Shown: piece by piece, positions 1 to 11,342 of the stretch
Layout of the letters: each line of letters begins with the position of its first letter
Position numbering within the stretch: position 1 is the first letter of the stretch
NCBI GenBank assembly: GCA_964007475.1
Contig: OZ023274.1
Span: 36,913,816-36,977,815, forward strand
Source of the DNA: Hybos culiciformis
Lineage: Eukaryota; Arthropoda; Insecta; Diptera; Hybotidae
Length of the DNA stretch: 64,000 nucleotides
Reading direction: 5' to 3'
Notes under the pieces: generated by a model
What the model was told of the DNA's origin: nothing
What the model saw: the letters and a program-made list of their open reading frames with translations, nothing else
Database searches by the model: none
Position numbers and translations under genes: made by a program

Positions 1-220
1 TTTCAACTTTTGTATTTATGCTTTATTACATACTACTTTAACATTTTTTTTCTTAAAGTAAATAAACTCTGAGCTCTAGAAGAGGATATACATAAATGCC
101 TGTTGTGCCAGTGGAATATGTTAATGAAAGAACAAAAAAAAAAATAATTTAATAATGGAAAGGGATAAAATAAAAATGAAAAAAATAAATTTGTCTTATT
201 TAATATTTCAACAATTAAAT

Positions 221-256
<36 letters not shown>

Positions 257-1654
257 TTTTTTTCAGGTAATTCAGCGGTATAATATTAGAACATATTATT
301 ATCATAATTGATGGATATAACTATAAGTTACAATTCCAAGGTTATGCCCCTAAAAAAAGAAGGAAAAAAATACTGAAAGAATTATTTAAGTCTTATATCT
401 TGAAGAAGGACCAATTAAATAGGGACAAATATTTTAAAGATAACTTTTCGTTTATTATCTACAGAGAGAGTATAGACTTTTAGACCCTATTAGTAAATTA
501 AATTTTTAACAATTCCAAAGTTATCTAAATCCAGCTATGCTTTTGCATATATCATAATTTCATAAATTTCAACGTAATATACAATTAACGATATCAATAA
601 CATCAGAGCAATAAATATCCAGCATCCTTCCTCTATTAAAATGAATAGTAACCATAAGCTTCAAATGCCAAGGAAAAACAATGGATTATTACTCAAACAT
701 ACCTAGGACAAACGTAGAATAGATTTAAAATGAAAATAAAGAATATTTTGAAAAACAAAATTTAAAAAGTTTGTATTATTATTTCAGCACAATAAATGAT
801 CCTACGGTATGTTTGAGAAAAGGTTTGATATTTTATGGTAAAATTTCACTCTTATGAACGAGAATATGTAAATACATTAATATTATATGTCTTGAACATA
901 TAATAAAGCAAGTAAGTACATTTAGTTTTTAATTTCAAATTCTTTATTATAAAAACACATTATCATAATTGTACCTAGATCCGTATTCGATTTTGAACAA
1001 TTTTATAAATCTTTAAGTATATAAATATTTTTTTTTACTTTGATTTGAAGTGTGTATTGGTCGGGTCATATCGATATGATTTTTTTTTTTTTAATAAATT
1101 CTGACTAATTAGCTCCGGTTGCTGAGATATGGTATAAACGAATGTTTGAACCGTGTTCGATTGCTCCTTTTAAACTTTCATGTCATGTTTCTATCATGCC
1201 GGGTTTAAGCTGGGATGTAATGCAACTTTGTCTTCTTTGTGACGATACAATTTCAAACATGATCAATTTCGATTTTTAACTATATTTATATTAAAAATTA
1301 AACTCTTGTAAGTGCCGCTCTGTAGTACAAAGCTTATGTAATAAATATAATATCCAATTTGCCACAATTTTAAAACTCTCAAGATTTCAAGGGTGTAGTC
1401 ATATACTAAACCGGAAGACAATCGACAATTTCCATAAAATGTCGAATTTTTGCTCCATGCAATTTTAAAAGCTGGGGAATTACATACAGCGACGTAGCTC
1501 GATCATATTCTCCAAGCTGGCACTGTCTCACTACATTGAAAACTCAATTATATCTAGTGTAAGTGAGACGCGGGTATTGAGCTGCGTAGAGTAAAATAAT
1601 CCGAAATATTCGTAAGTGTTAACTTTGTATTATAGACTTTATGACAGAGTATTG
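1..1654. other. AT-rich noncoding stretch, no gene seen
   Basis: No convincing reading frame occurs on either strand. The stretch contains a TAA microsatellite, many homopolymer runs and a weak imperfect hairpin at about 1490-1600, where GTAGCTCGATC faces TATTGAGCTGCG and could be a small degraded MITE. Nothing else stands out. Confidence 0.6.
222..254. repeat. TAA trinucleotide microsatellite
   Basis: About eleven uninterrupted TAA units are followed at once by a T-run and TTTCAGGTAATT. The T-run plus CAG looks like a 3' splice site, but no open frame follows it. Confidence 0.85.
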
Positions 1655-3055
1655 AATTTTTTTTTAATTAAAGTTACCAAATCACTAGGTGGGATACCTT
1701 TTACACTTAAAGAAGTATGGATTTGATAATGGGGACAGGACGGGATTAAAAAGTGGGACAGTCAGTAAGTAATCATTTACACTCTTCTTAAAGCGGCCCA
1801 AGTCGTAAATCAAACGTCCGCCAACTGTAGGGAACAATTTTGAAGGGAGAGCATTCCACATTCTCGAGGTGCGAATTGAAAACGAATCTCCAAAGCTCGT
1901 TCTATCACATCTGGGAATTTTGACGAAATAAGGGTGTGACGTTGAAGCGGTACGTGTTTGGCGTGAAAATACTTGATGTGGAGGAAGTAGGGCCTTTACT
2001 TCCAGGGAACAGGTATCCGTTCCAACAAGGTATTTATAGAAAATTGAAAATAAACCTACATTGCGACGGTGATTGAGTGATGTTAAAAAGCTGGTGGTTT
2101 GGTGATCATTGATAAATCTAACTCAAGATGGGTTTTAGAAGCACCAGCCCATATATGTGAATTATATTCTAATTTCGGTCGTATGTAGGATTTGTAAATC
2201 TTTAAGAGATCGGAGGGGAAAAGTATTGTTTACTTCTTTTTAGAAAACCTAGACATTTAGATGCGTTTTTAGCCGTTTCGAAAATATGAATTTTCCAGCT
2301 CAGATCGCTGGTTATTTCAAGGTTTCCAGATTTTCCAATACTCTCGCCTTGAAAAGAAAGTTGGGGTTCGAAAGTTGACAGCTTTCTAGAAATAAGGTAG
2401 CATTGCGTTTTAGAAGCGCTAAACTCAACTCTGTTGAGAAGACCCCATTGTGAAATTTTGGATAAGTCGTGATTTATGCTACTTTGTAGAAAATTTCGTT
2501 TCGTAGTAACAGCATTGGAACATTCTGATTTCCTATTTATAAAATCGTAGCATGCCAACAAGTTACTGTCATCGGCGAAGCTGTGGATGGGATTGAGTGT
2601 TGATTGCAGAAGGTCATTAATGAAAATTAAAAAGAGAGTTGGGGAGAGAACACACCTTTTTTAAAAATATGTGACTGGTACCCATCCAGAACAGCACGAA
2701 TAGAACGGCCAGACAAAAAGTTGCTGATCCAATTGACAAAGGCTGATCCTAGACCCATTGATTTAACTTTAGAAATCAGGGCCGAGTGCCGCACTCGATC
2801 AAAAGCCTTAGCTGTATCCAAAGTAACGACACAAGCCTTACCGGATTTGTGAAGACTTTATTGTTAATAAAGTATTCCATTACTTTGGAAAGAATAGAAG
2901 TAAGCGCATTTATCGCCTTTTTTTGGAATATGCTGAACATGCACAACTTTCCACTTGGTGGGGTAAATGCCAAGTGAGTATGACAGGTAGAAAAGGTTGC
3001 GCAGAGATTTAGCTAGAACAGAGGCATTGTGATTGTTAGGATAATTTGATTATAG
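1655..3055 (-). pseudogene. Non-LTR retrotransposon remnant (Jockey/CR1-like reverse transcriptase), copy 1
   Basis: Minus-strand remnant of a LINE reverse transcriptase. Recognisable pieces are the palm motif with the catalytic aspartate context (DTAKAFDRVRH), the following LISKVKSMGLGSAFVNWISN segment, GRSIRAVLDGYQSH, and further on the thumb-like NAFETAKNASKCLGFLKRS type sequence. The frame is broken repeatedly, and the stretch carrying the FADD box is degraded. The 3' end lies at about 1660 with a short A-run after GGTAACTTTAAT on the minus strand. The 5' part, including any endonuclease, is missing, as is usual for LINE copies. It is a clear relative of the copy at 21.26-22.74 kb, from the shared 3' end to the reverse transcriptase. 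It is dead; Jockey versus CR1/L2 placement is uncertain. Confidence 0.85.
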
Positions 3056-3869
3056 TTTTTGTTATTTTTTTTTTAAGTCTTGAGTACTGCGGTTTTCAAT
3101 GAAACTTTCCAGCAGATATGGCAGAACAAATCTCAGAGCTGGCATTGCTTCAGCTGCCACTATGAGAGCTTTACATTTCTTTTAATTTTATTGGGAAATT
3201 AACAAAAATTATTTTTAAATATTTCTCGACCTGGATCATGAGCATAAAAAGTTTTTAAAGAGGGTGTAGATACGGTGGCCTTGATGTCAATTCAAGACGG
3301 GTTTCTACTGAAATAGGGGCGAGACGAGAATTAATATTTCAAAAAGGCTGTGGCGGCGGTAGACCCCATGTTTTTTCGGAGCAATGACATATATACCTAA
3401 TGTATGAAAACTTTGCGGGACCATTTTTATGAAACGGGAGCTTGTCCCAAAGAAAAATTTGGATTTGACATCCAGGGCCATATCTCCAAAAATAGAGCAA
3501 ATCGTGGAAAAAAAAGGCTGTATAACAATATGTTAGATTTGTGACCATATCTCTGGAACGGGAAGTTTCCTGAAAAAATCCTTTTGGATACACGTAGTCA
3601 TATGAATTTATTTTACCTAAAATCTACTTTTGGTTAAATTACCTACTTGTTGAATACAACTAAATTGACGTTTTATCGAATAACATTTTTCATTTACTAT
3701 GGGGATTTTAATTGTTGACCGAAAAATAGCTATCGTTTTATTTTGATAGACAAATTTTTTTTCTCAACAACTGACTACAAAATTTAAGATAAATAAGTAC
3801 ATCATTATTTTTTTTTCCTTTACCAATTTTACAATTTTTTTTTAAATCAAGGTTTAATTTACAAACTAG
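3056..3869. other. Noncoding, possible old repeat
   Basis: No gene is supported. The segment 3230-3600 is less AT-rich than its surroundings and contains phrases such as CCATATCTCC and CATATCTCTGGAACGGG that look like degraded repeat sequence. I cannot assign it to a family. Confidence 0.4.
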
Positions 3870-3873
3870 TTAT

Positions 3874-4450
3874 CGTCTGCTAAGAAATGAAACAACATAT
3901 GATATTTATACGTCATTATTAGATAATAGCACCATTCGATTCCTTGTACTCGATTTTATAAGTACAACTATTTTGCAATATTCTTTATGTTGATTAAAAT
4001 GTGTTTTTTTAGATGAAAATTCAAATAATGTATAATTCACTTTTGCAGAATTAAAAAAAAAGGAACGGTGTAAAACATGTTTTCGTCTTTCTACTTTTTA
4101 ACATAAAACTTTGATTAAAATGAAAACGAGTTATATCATCATTTTGCAAAAAAAATCTATATAATTTTTTATTTTTCCAAAAAAAAAAATGAAAGGATGT
4201 ATGCTACTTTTACATTATTTCTTTCAATACCATTCCATGAGTTAAAATGTTATTGAAGAACTTAAGAATACAATACGTTGTTTTAAAAATCAACAAAAAA
4301 GAATTTTCTCAATAGACAAGAAAGTAAAATGCTGTATAAAGAGTATACGTTACTTGATATTGTTGCTTACGTTGTTTTATTTTTCAAATATTTAAACTCA
4401 AATTACTAGAAACTATTTTCATTATACATTGTTTCATTACTCAGCAGACG
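3874..4450. mobile_element. MITE family 1 (CGTCTGCT termini), copy 1, 577 bp
   Basis: The left end reads CGTCTGCTAAGAAATGAAAC and the right end is its inverted counterpart, ending ATTACTCAGCAGACG. The 4-bp direct repeat TTAT flanks it at 3870-3873 and 4451-4454. The interior is AT-rich and noncoding. A second copy lies at 34488-35010 with a different 4-bp flank, GTTT, which confirms the boundaries. The superfamily is unknown to me. Confidence 0.88.
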
Positions 4451-4626
4451 TTATCATTTCAATGTTTATATTGAGTTTTATCACCTATACTTAAACAAAT
4501 GACGATAATGATTAGTTATTATATATAAAGCAATATTTTCAGTGTCCTTAGAAATTGATTGTGTTTGAAATTTATGATTGTCACAAATATATTATATATT
4601 ACACCCCTGGTCAATACCAGCATTAT

Positions 4627-5105
4627 GCCTTGTTCACACTTCGCTAATTTAACATGTTCGAAAGGAGTTAAACATCTTTGGAAAATCGACCGTTCAGACG
4701 ATGTTTTTCTTATGTTAACATGTTTAGATCTGTCAGATAAAAAATTTCAAATAATACCGGAGATAAGCTTAAAGGAACTGACGCGCCCAAAAAAGTTAAA
4801 ATATATGAAGTTGTGTCAAGGTTAAGAACTCGCGCGTCATTTATCTTGAGTGTATCTCCACCTTTATAAAATTTCAAAGTCAAAAATGACATACCAAGTA
4901 AAAATTAATGCATACTGAATATTGCCTAACAAAATATTATTCAAAAATTACTCATTCATCCCTGAAAATTAACATGTTTTTGTAGAAACATGTTGAAGAA
5001 CGTGTTTCTGTTTTAATTTTTTTACTATGAAAAAACAACATCAAAAACACCAACGGAACATGTTCGTCGTCCGAACATGTTAAATTAGCTAGGTGTGAAT
5101 GTACT
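4627..5105. mobile_element. MITE family 2 (GCCTTGTTCACACTTCGC termini), copy A
   Basis: The terminal inverted repeat spans roughly 34 bp. The left end begins GCCTTGTTCACACTTCGC and continues through CTAATTTAACATGTTCG; the right end carries CGAACATGTTAAATTAGC followed by a diverged GTGTGAATGTACT. ACATGTT recurs inside the element. Copy B at 19508-19974 is nearly identical over its length and differs by a short indel near 4818. I could not settle a target duplication. Small reading frames inside it have no protein support. Confidence 0.82.
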
Positions 5106-5522
5106 TTCTAAAAAAGCTCATCATTTATTAGCATCAGCGTTGTTCCTTGACTGTTTGGGGTAATCTAAAATTAGGAATATCGTGCACAAAAAAAAATTAG
5201 GCTAGGATTGGAGAAAACGCATTTATCTTTGTTAATAATAAGACCCGCATCATCAAAAATCTAAATGTTGAAAACTAATTTTTAACCCGTTTTCCATATC
5301 TTTTCACTTTAAGTATGTCCGTCCGTCTGTCACGCACTAAAATGCTTATAAGTCTTAAAATACTTGACCGATTTCGTTGGGATAAATGCCAAATATGCGC
5401 ACCCTTGTTCACTTCGAATTCTAATTCTTCTTCACTTCGAATGCTCGACCGGTCGACCGGTCAAGTGTCTAAACTAAATAATTTTTATCCAAAATTTTTG
5501 AAAATTTGAAATTTTGGAAAAG
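5106..5522. other. Noncoding, repeat-like
   Basis: No gene. The segment 5290-5470 (GTCCGTCCGTCTGTCACGC and onward to a small CGACCGGTCGACCGGTC palindrome) has the look of transposon 3' sequence but cannot be assigned. Confidence 0.4.
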
Positions 5523-5530
5523 TTTTAATG

Positions 5531-6448
5531 CATGGGTGTCTAAACTATGACCTTTTGAGGGCCACATTGGAAAGAAAAAAAAATTTGCTGGGCCACACAT
5601 ACAAAATTTTTTCAACAAATTGAAATAAAAATTAACTCGATGTTGTTCTATTAAAATATAAATTAACTTTTTTTTATTATTAATTTTTTGATTTCAATTA
5701 GATATGTTAGGTACATTTATATTTTAAATTTGTAAAAGTTTCGTTTCATTTAGTTTGGATGTCATAAAGATGTAAAAAATTCAAATTAATGAGATGGATG
5801 AATTTTCAATTTTCAAAAGCAAATCGATATTACGTTTGAAAGACGAGGTTGCAGTTCTTAATTTATTTTCAAGATGTTTGTCCTTGATCTTTGTCCTATT
5901 TCGTTTTCTGTATGCTTTATTTTGCAAATAATTGTTCACAAATATAGGTACTGCCAAAAGCTGAAGACATTAATAAAGCATGATTGTGAAAATTAGGGTA
6001 TTTATCGCGGGGAAGGTAATCTTTATAAAACTCCAGTAAAGAAAAATTCCCAAAATTTTCGTTCAGTTGAATGTCACTTTGCATGCGTTTCATTTGAATA
6101 TTTTAAGGTAATTTATTTCTTTCTAGACAAAATGGGGTAGAAAATATGTAAAAATACTTTTCATTTTTTCGAAAATCTTGAAATTTTTTTTCAAACTCTT
6201 GTATAAAATGAATGCAGCGTATTTTGCATATATTGTGCAACTCATTAAGTTAATATCATTAAGTTGTAATCGCTTGTATTTAGTATTTGAAATAAATAAA
6301 TAAATAAACTCACAGGTTTATGTGCAGCCAAAGTACTGAAATGAGTAAAAATTCGTAAATTTAAATATTTTAATAATTTGCTTTTGGGCCGCATTTTAAA
6401 AGCTTTTGGGGCGCATGCGGCCCGTGGGCCGCACTTTAGACAAGCATG
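5531..6448. mobile_element. hAT element remnant, 918 bp, with 8-bp TSD TTTTAATG
   Basis: The left end CATGGGTGTCTAAACTATGA and the inverse of the right end CATGCTTGTCTAAAGTGCGG form short hAT-type inverted repeats. The flanks carry a perfect 8-bp duplication, TTTTAATG, at 5523-5530 and 6449-6456. Subterminal GGGCCACA and GCGGCCCGTGGGCCGC blocks are typical of the hAT group whose ends contain GGCCGC, the same group as the 22.76-kb element. No transposase frame survives inside. Confidence 0.87.
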
Positions 6449-6549
6449 TTTTAATGCATTCTGATAAAAATTAGTATGTAAGTACACATAATATGTGTAC
6501 TTACATACTAATTTTTATCAGAATGCATTAAAACATGCTTGTCTAAAGT
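6433..6549. repeat. Perfect 117-bp palindrome at a hAT end
   Basis: Two 57-bp arms are exact reverse complements around a 3-nt centre (AAT, 6490-6492). The left arm holds the last 16 bp of the hAT element, its 8-bp duplication and about 32 bp of flank; the right arm is an exact inverted copy of all of these. Confidence 0.95.
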
Positions 6550-6941
6550 ATTATGTCGATTAACCTCCTAAAAAAATTGTTAGCCCTGAATGAGTACAAG
6601 AATTTAAATTCAGGGCCGGAAATTTTAATTTTCATGATAATTTAAGTAAATGTAGATTGAATGAACTTAAAAAATATGTTTAGTCCCCAATTTTGCCCGG
6701 GAAGACAATAGAGGGGGACCAGAAAAAGGGTTTCAATTAAAATTGGTATATTATTACAGAGCGATCGTAGAAATGTTATAAAAAAATACGAATATTTTAA
6801 GTTGAAATGTTGAAACCGGGCTACATACTCATTTATGAGGTACTGTTCTGTATTTTTGATGTTTAAGATCATCTTTTTAGAAGCATTGATTTGTTTACCA
6901 AAGTACACTCCGGCACCAGAGTTTATCTATGAAATAGACAG
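6550..6941. other. Noncoding, possible hAT relic
   Basis: CAGGGCCGGAAATT at 6611 resembles the start of a hAT inverted repeat, but no matching right end or target duplication was found. No gene. Confidence 0.3.
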
Positions 6942-7276
6942 GTCGACACTAGGGCTTCTCATTTCCCGCAATTTTCGAATCGCGGGATCCCGGAACAAAA
7001 TTTTTCATATTCCCGGGATCCCGGAATTTTTTTATAAGCACAAATTAAAAAAAAAATTATCTCATAAAATATTGCCATGCTTTCGATCCACTTCAACTTG
7101 ACATGATGGGGTTACCTAAGTTAATATTTTACATAAAAACAAAGAAAAATACAGCAATACTTGAAATTTGCTTTCTAATCCTCAAACTTCGATTAATTTA
7201 AATAAATTTTAATTCTACATATATTAAACTGCACTTATTTATTTTTTAAATTCTTTATACTGACTTCACTTCGTTT

Positions 7277-7570
7277 CCACAAACTTAGAAAGTCAAAATT
7301 GACCCACTTCCCGATATCCAATCGTGTTGAAATTTTACACATCGCTTTATCGTCGATGACAATGCACTTTGGCATCGACACATTCAGACACACACACACA
7401 CATCTTCACCGCACTTTCCACAAACTTACAAAGTTAAAAATGACCCACTTCCCGGTATCCAATCGAGCTGAAATTTATTTTAGCATTACACACACACCTT
7501 TATATAAACTTCACTACCTGGTCTCCAAACTTAGTAAGTCAAAATAGATCCAATTTTCGGTATCCAATCG
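7277..7570. repeat. Three-unit degenerate tandem repeat
   Basis: The block CCAAACTTAGAAAGTCAAAA followed by the TATCCAATCG block occurs at about 7277, 7419 and 7523, separated by CA-rich spacers. Unit spacing is uneven (142 and 104 bp). It sits inside the 6950-8290 element. Confidence 0.75.
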
Positions 7571-7637
7571 AGGCAAAATTTTGCACATCACTTTGTCGTC
7601 ACAATATAGTTTGGCATCACAGACTCACCCACACACA

Positions 7638-8089
7638 CATGGCCGGCCTTCTATGTTAAGAGGCCAGGGAGCAAATATTTTCTTGGGGGCCTCTAATTTT
7701 TTTTAATATAACAGAATAAAAGTATACTATTCAAATTACAATAATATTTATTATTTAAAAAAACGATAAAATGTAGTTCAACAAAAAAAAAAACATAACA
7801 TAAAAACAATACAAGTATAAACTTAAATATTTTTAATATGAGCCTTTTCTGTTGCCATATCATTAATTAACATTGAAAAATCACAACTTTTTAGAATAAC
7901 TAATAATATGTTGGAAAAAATTTCGTCATAATTGTTATTTAAAATATATTGCAGTATATCCTGTGCATTCTCTACATTAGGCTTACTCAAAATCATTGCT
8001 TTTAACAAAAAAAATTTTAAATCTGGGGCCCTTTAAAATCGGGGGTCCGGGTGCCTTGCATCCGTCGCACCCCCAGAAGGCCGGCTCTG
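7638..8089. mobile_element. Nested hAT remnant, 452 bp, inside the 6950-8290 element
   Basis: Left end CATGGCCGGCCTTCTA and right end inverse CAGAGCCGGCCTTCTG match over most of 15 bp. The flanks are CACACACA on the left and CACACATA on the right, which would be an 8-bp duplication with one change, placed in a CA-rich stretch. The younger age of this insertion follows from its nesting. Confidence 0.75.
7823..8008 (-). pseudogene. Possible hAT transposase C-terminal remnant
   Basis: A 61-codon minus-strand frame within the nested hAT ends LINDMATEKAHIKNI just before its stop. This resembles the C-terminal INDFA..KAR tail of hAT transposases of the zinc-finger-MYM-like branch, and the orientation and position near one terminus fit. 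The rest of the transposase, including the DDE residues and zinc finger, is absent. The similarity is from memory of the family and is short, so the call is tentative. Confidence 0.35.
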
Positions 8090-8298
8090 CACACATACAC
8101 ACACCTTTATATGAACTTCATCACTTAATTAATTTTGTCTAGCTTAGATATAAACCTAAACCTAAAATTTAGTGCAATCACTATTATATTTTTTAATTAA
8201 GCGGAAATCCCGGGATTTTTAGTTGAAATCCCGGGATTACGGGATTCAATTTTACAACCGGGATCCCGGGATCCCGTTTGAGAAGCCCTTGTCGACAC

Positions 8299-9206
8299 AA
8301 TCTAGTACATTAGTATCTTTCGATTCCTCTCTAGTTGGGATCATGAATTGAAAATTCGTTTTAAATCAAATTCCTTTGATTTTTACCGCACTACACCCAG
8401 ATATACTTTTGATGTAAGATCAAGCGAGAGAAAATGAAGTAGGTGCAAATCTTAGAGCTCTTGTGACGCATGCTAAAGTCTTACCAGTCTAACCCTTCAC
8501 GCTGAGTATATAGTGATAAAACCTATTTTCTATTATTTGCTTACACAAATAACAAACTACAAATTCCTTTGCTATTTTTCTTCGATACTGAATCTCCTGT
8601 TAAGTTTACTATTCCCGCGTACTTTACAATGGAAAATGGACCCAGCATTACTCTCCAATTTTGATAAGCGGAAGTTGCGAAATCTAGTTTTTATTTTAAT
8701 GGCATAAGCTCTGTTTTTCTGGAGTTAACTTACGACCCCATTATTTGGCCCATCGTTATTATAATCCATAATTTCACTTTTTGCTACATCGTTTCCGTAT
8801 GCAACAGTTTTATTCATTCTTTTTAGAATTTTGCTAGATCCAAATTCATAGCAAGCAACCATAAAAGGGGTACGAGCCTTCCTTGTTCGTAGCATATCAA
8901 ATAATTGAATGTTTGATTTAGAGCTTGATTTCCCCGTTTTCCTGGTTTTGGTATAGGAAGAACCTCTCTGAATAGAAATATAATCCAAGGAATGATTATT
9001 TCTTTTACATCATAGCCTGCATCATTTGAGGAATGATGCCACCAGTACATATAGATTTATACAGAGAGAACCCACCTATATCCCAGACAATTTTTACTCT
9101 CATTATAACCAAACTTCTTCCAGCAGATCTTTTCCAATCTGTTGCTTGCCAACTTCAGTTACAAAAGGCGTTAAGCTTGATATTCCCCGGATACCTTTAT
9201 TTTCTT
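8299..9206. other. Noncoding, one unassigned frame
   Basis: No recognised gene. A minus-strand open frame at 8725-8988 (87 codons, with serine- and lysine-rich start and FMVACYEFG in the middle) and an overlapping frame at 8823-9050 match nothing I know. They may be decayed transposon coding sequence. Confidence 0.35.
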
Positions 9207-9824
9207 AACTCGGTTGGGTCCGAAATTGTATATTACTCAATTATTCAATAAAAAAAATCTGCATTTACAAAATGCTTTGGTGCAAAATTCTGTATTAAAT
9301 AATTGTTCAATACAGAATCTGTATTTACAAGATTCTGTATTGCAAAATTCTGTAGTTAAAAATGCTGTGTTGATTAATTGTTCAATACAGAATCTGTTTA
9401 GGTACAGTCTTTTCGAAGTGCCACCGGCATAGGCAGCAAATAAAAGAATATGACGAGTAGAACTCAAAAAGCTGTGTAACGTGATTAAAAATCTAATATG
9501 GCGGTAGAGAAAATTAAAAAAAAAAAATCCTCAAATTATAGAATACAAACCGCTTGACATGGGTATGAAAAAAAATTATATGAACGTAGAATACAATAAA
9601 CCATATAATGTGGTGACTAAAAATACGGTGGTAGAGAAAATTAAAAAAAATATTTGTCCTAAGAAGGCTTACAAATAGAGGAGTTAGATTGAATAAAGCT
9701 TACTGTCAATAAGCCTTGAATGAAGCGATAAAAGAGACCAAAAGAATTAGGAGCATTGAGAGCTAAATTACATTCAGTTTTTCATAGGTTATTATAAATT
9801 TTTTAAGTTGTTTTGCCTATAGAT

Positions 9825-10260
9825 CAGTGTTTCTCAAACTTTTCGCGTGAAGTACCCTTTATTTATTTTTTGGATTTTTAACTACCCTAGTCAAATTTTA
9901 AATATATACATGTACATAAAACATTTTCGTAACTAACAATAAGCTTTTATTATTTTTTATTATATATAATACAAAATAAAAAAATTAGTCATTTCAATAA
10001 GCCTGTTTGACTGCTACTAAAATATCAATTTATGGTTTAATGTTGCTTCAAGCTAAAATAATGTCATTTTCGTGACACAATCTATTCCTTTTATTTCTTA
10101 ATTCAGTTTCTAAAGAAGAATTAACTTCGCAAAAGTATGTTGTTGGCAATGGCAAGAGTTCTGTGAGAGCCGCATTTCTTAGTTCACAAAACAATATGTT
10201 TAGTTTTATTCCCCCAAACTTGTAATTGACTTTAAGCAAACGTCCACACTAATTATTTGC
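9825..10260 (-). mobile_element. hAT (Buster/ZBED-like) element, 3' relic
   Basis: CAGTGTTTCTCAAACTTTTC at 9825 is a classic hAT terminus and lies at the correct side of a minus-strand transposase fragment (10048-10239). The opposite end of the element is missing; the right limit given is where recognisable sequence fades. Confidence 0.65.
10048..10239 (-). pseudogene. hAT transposase C-terminal fragment (dimerisation region)
   Basis: The frame contains ALTELLPLPTTYFCEV and ELRNKRNRLCHENDI. These correspond to the hAT C-terminal dimerisation region, where relatives have a PFPTTYLCE..FS block followed by KNRNRL..E.DL. The catalytic RNase-H-like core and the N-terminal BED zinc finger lie upstream in normal copies and are absent. 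The stop falls soon after the motif and the element's 3' terminus follows about 200 bp later, in the expected order. Family identification is firm; activity is excluded. Confidence 0.75.
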
Positions 10261-10959
10261 GTGAGTGCCAATTGTACAATTACATGTTGTAAATTTTGTA
10301 TAAAGTATAATGTATCAAGCTTTATTTGTAGTCATATATACGTGGCTCATGCAATTTTTTATTACTCCATGTTACCATTGAATAAAAGGAGTGAAAAAAG
10401 GCATGGAAAAAGGAATGTATAAAAAGGCTATAAGATATTATTACATTTTCTGTTTTTTTTTTTCAAAATATTTTGACCGTACAGAATTCTATCAAACAAA
10501 AATTTTTATAACAAAATTTAACACAGAATTTTGCGAGTTTTTTCACACAAAATTTTGCAACAAAAACTTTTGCAATACAAAATTTCGTGCTGGTCCCTTC
10601 ATAACTAAATGCAGAGGCCTATATCATATTACTATCCAACATATTTCTTATTCGGTCATGGTTACCAATTTATGAAAAAAAAAAATCTTAAATCACAACA
10701 CAACCCCATGAGCTTATATTAATATTTTGAGAATTTCGCTCCCACAAAAGCTTTTAAGACTTTGAAAATTATATAGATTAAGACTTAAGAGATTTAATTT
10801 AATATTCTTAATTTAATTTTTATAATTTATATATTATTGGTATGGGACTGAATCCTATATACATACTCATTGATAAAATTAAAAATAACCTGAAAGGTTG
10901 AAATTCCAAATACTGAAAAAAGAAGCTTGATGAAAAAACGGCACATATAAAATAAAGAA

Positions 10960-11187
10960 TATGACGTTAATCCATATGAAAAATCGAAATAATCTATATG
11001 ACATTTAACTACGAATGCAAACCGAAATAAAATCTACGCAATAATCCATACCTTATTGCTGTTTTAAAACGCAATAATCTATATATTATAAGTTTTTCCA
11101 AAATGCAGTAATCCAAGTATGAATTATTGCTGTCTTAAATCGTGTTAATCTATATATATATAAGGAAGTTAACTATATATGGATGAG
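10960..11187. repeat. Degenerate AAACGCAATAATCCATAT repeat block, left part
   Basis: Variants of AAACGCAATAATCTATAT alternate with TTGCTGTCTTAAATCG-type segments at intervals of roughly 60-75 bp. The same block resumes at 12040-12310, so the sequences between (11188-12030) were inserted into it. Confidence 0.65.
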
Positions 11188-11321
11188 AATTATGCAGAAA
11201 TGTTACATATAGTTTCTTTGCCTATCGGGGGACGGCTGCCGTCTCCCACAAACACCCCAAAAGACAATATGAAGTCCGGAATACTGACCATATCTTTTCG
11301 GTAACATATCTGCATAGTTAT
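11188..11321. mobile_element. Small MITE relic related to the 36.24-kb element
   Basis: ATGCAGAAATGTTAC on the left faces GTAACATATCTGCAT on the right. The centre CTATCGGGGGACGGCTGCCG parallels GTATCGGGGGAAGGCTGCCG near 36.36 kb, which also has GCAGAAATGTTACCG ends. Outer limits are uncertain. Confidence 0.5.
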
Positions 11322-11342
11322 ATTTTTAGAATTTTAAATTGT

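Larger units (their letters stand above)
6950..8290. mobile_element. hAT-type element, 1341 bp, TSD GTCGACAC, interrupted by a second hAT
   Basis: Left end TAGGGCTTCTCATTTCCCG and right end inverse AAGGGCTTCTCAAACGGG. A perfect 8-bp duplication, GTCGACAC, lies at 6942-6949 and 8291-8298. Both subterminal regions are packed with CCCGGGATCCCGG-type palindromic blocks, which could serve as transposase binding sites. The interior holds a three-unit tandem repeat and a nested hAT at 7638-8089. No transposase is encoded. Confidence 0.88.
9207..10620. repeat. Region of repeated AAAATTCTGTATT motif, probable foldback element
   Basis: The segments 9215-9400 and 10480-10600 both consist of variants of CAAAATTCTGTATT and its complement, facing each other across a hAT relic. 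The outermost parts (GGTTGGGTCCGAAATTG on the left; inverse of the right GGGACCAGCACGAAATTTTG) are loosely alike, so the whole may be one old non-autonomous element with a hAT inserted. Boundaries are approximate. Confidence 0.4.

Noticed and set aside
264..270. T-run plus CAG/GTAATT as a second recursive splice site
   Set aside because: The donor half is a poor match (GTAATT), the pyrimidine tract is short and follows a TAA microsatellite; not strong enough.
4559..4825. Open frame over MITE family 2 copy A, with a similar frame at 19506-19739
   Set aside because: The similarity between the two comes from the MITE sequence itself; no protein motif, and the frame starts outside the element in one copy.
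8725..9050. Two overlapping minus-strand frames as a host gene
   Set aside because: No recognised domain, no splice context, and they overlap in different frames; left as unassigned sequence.
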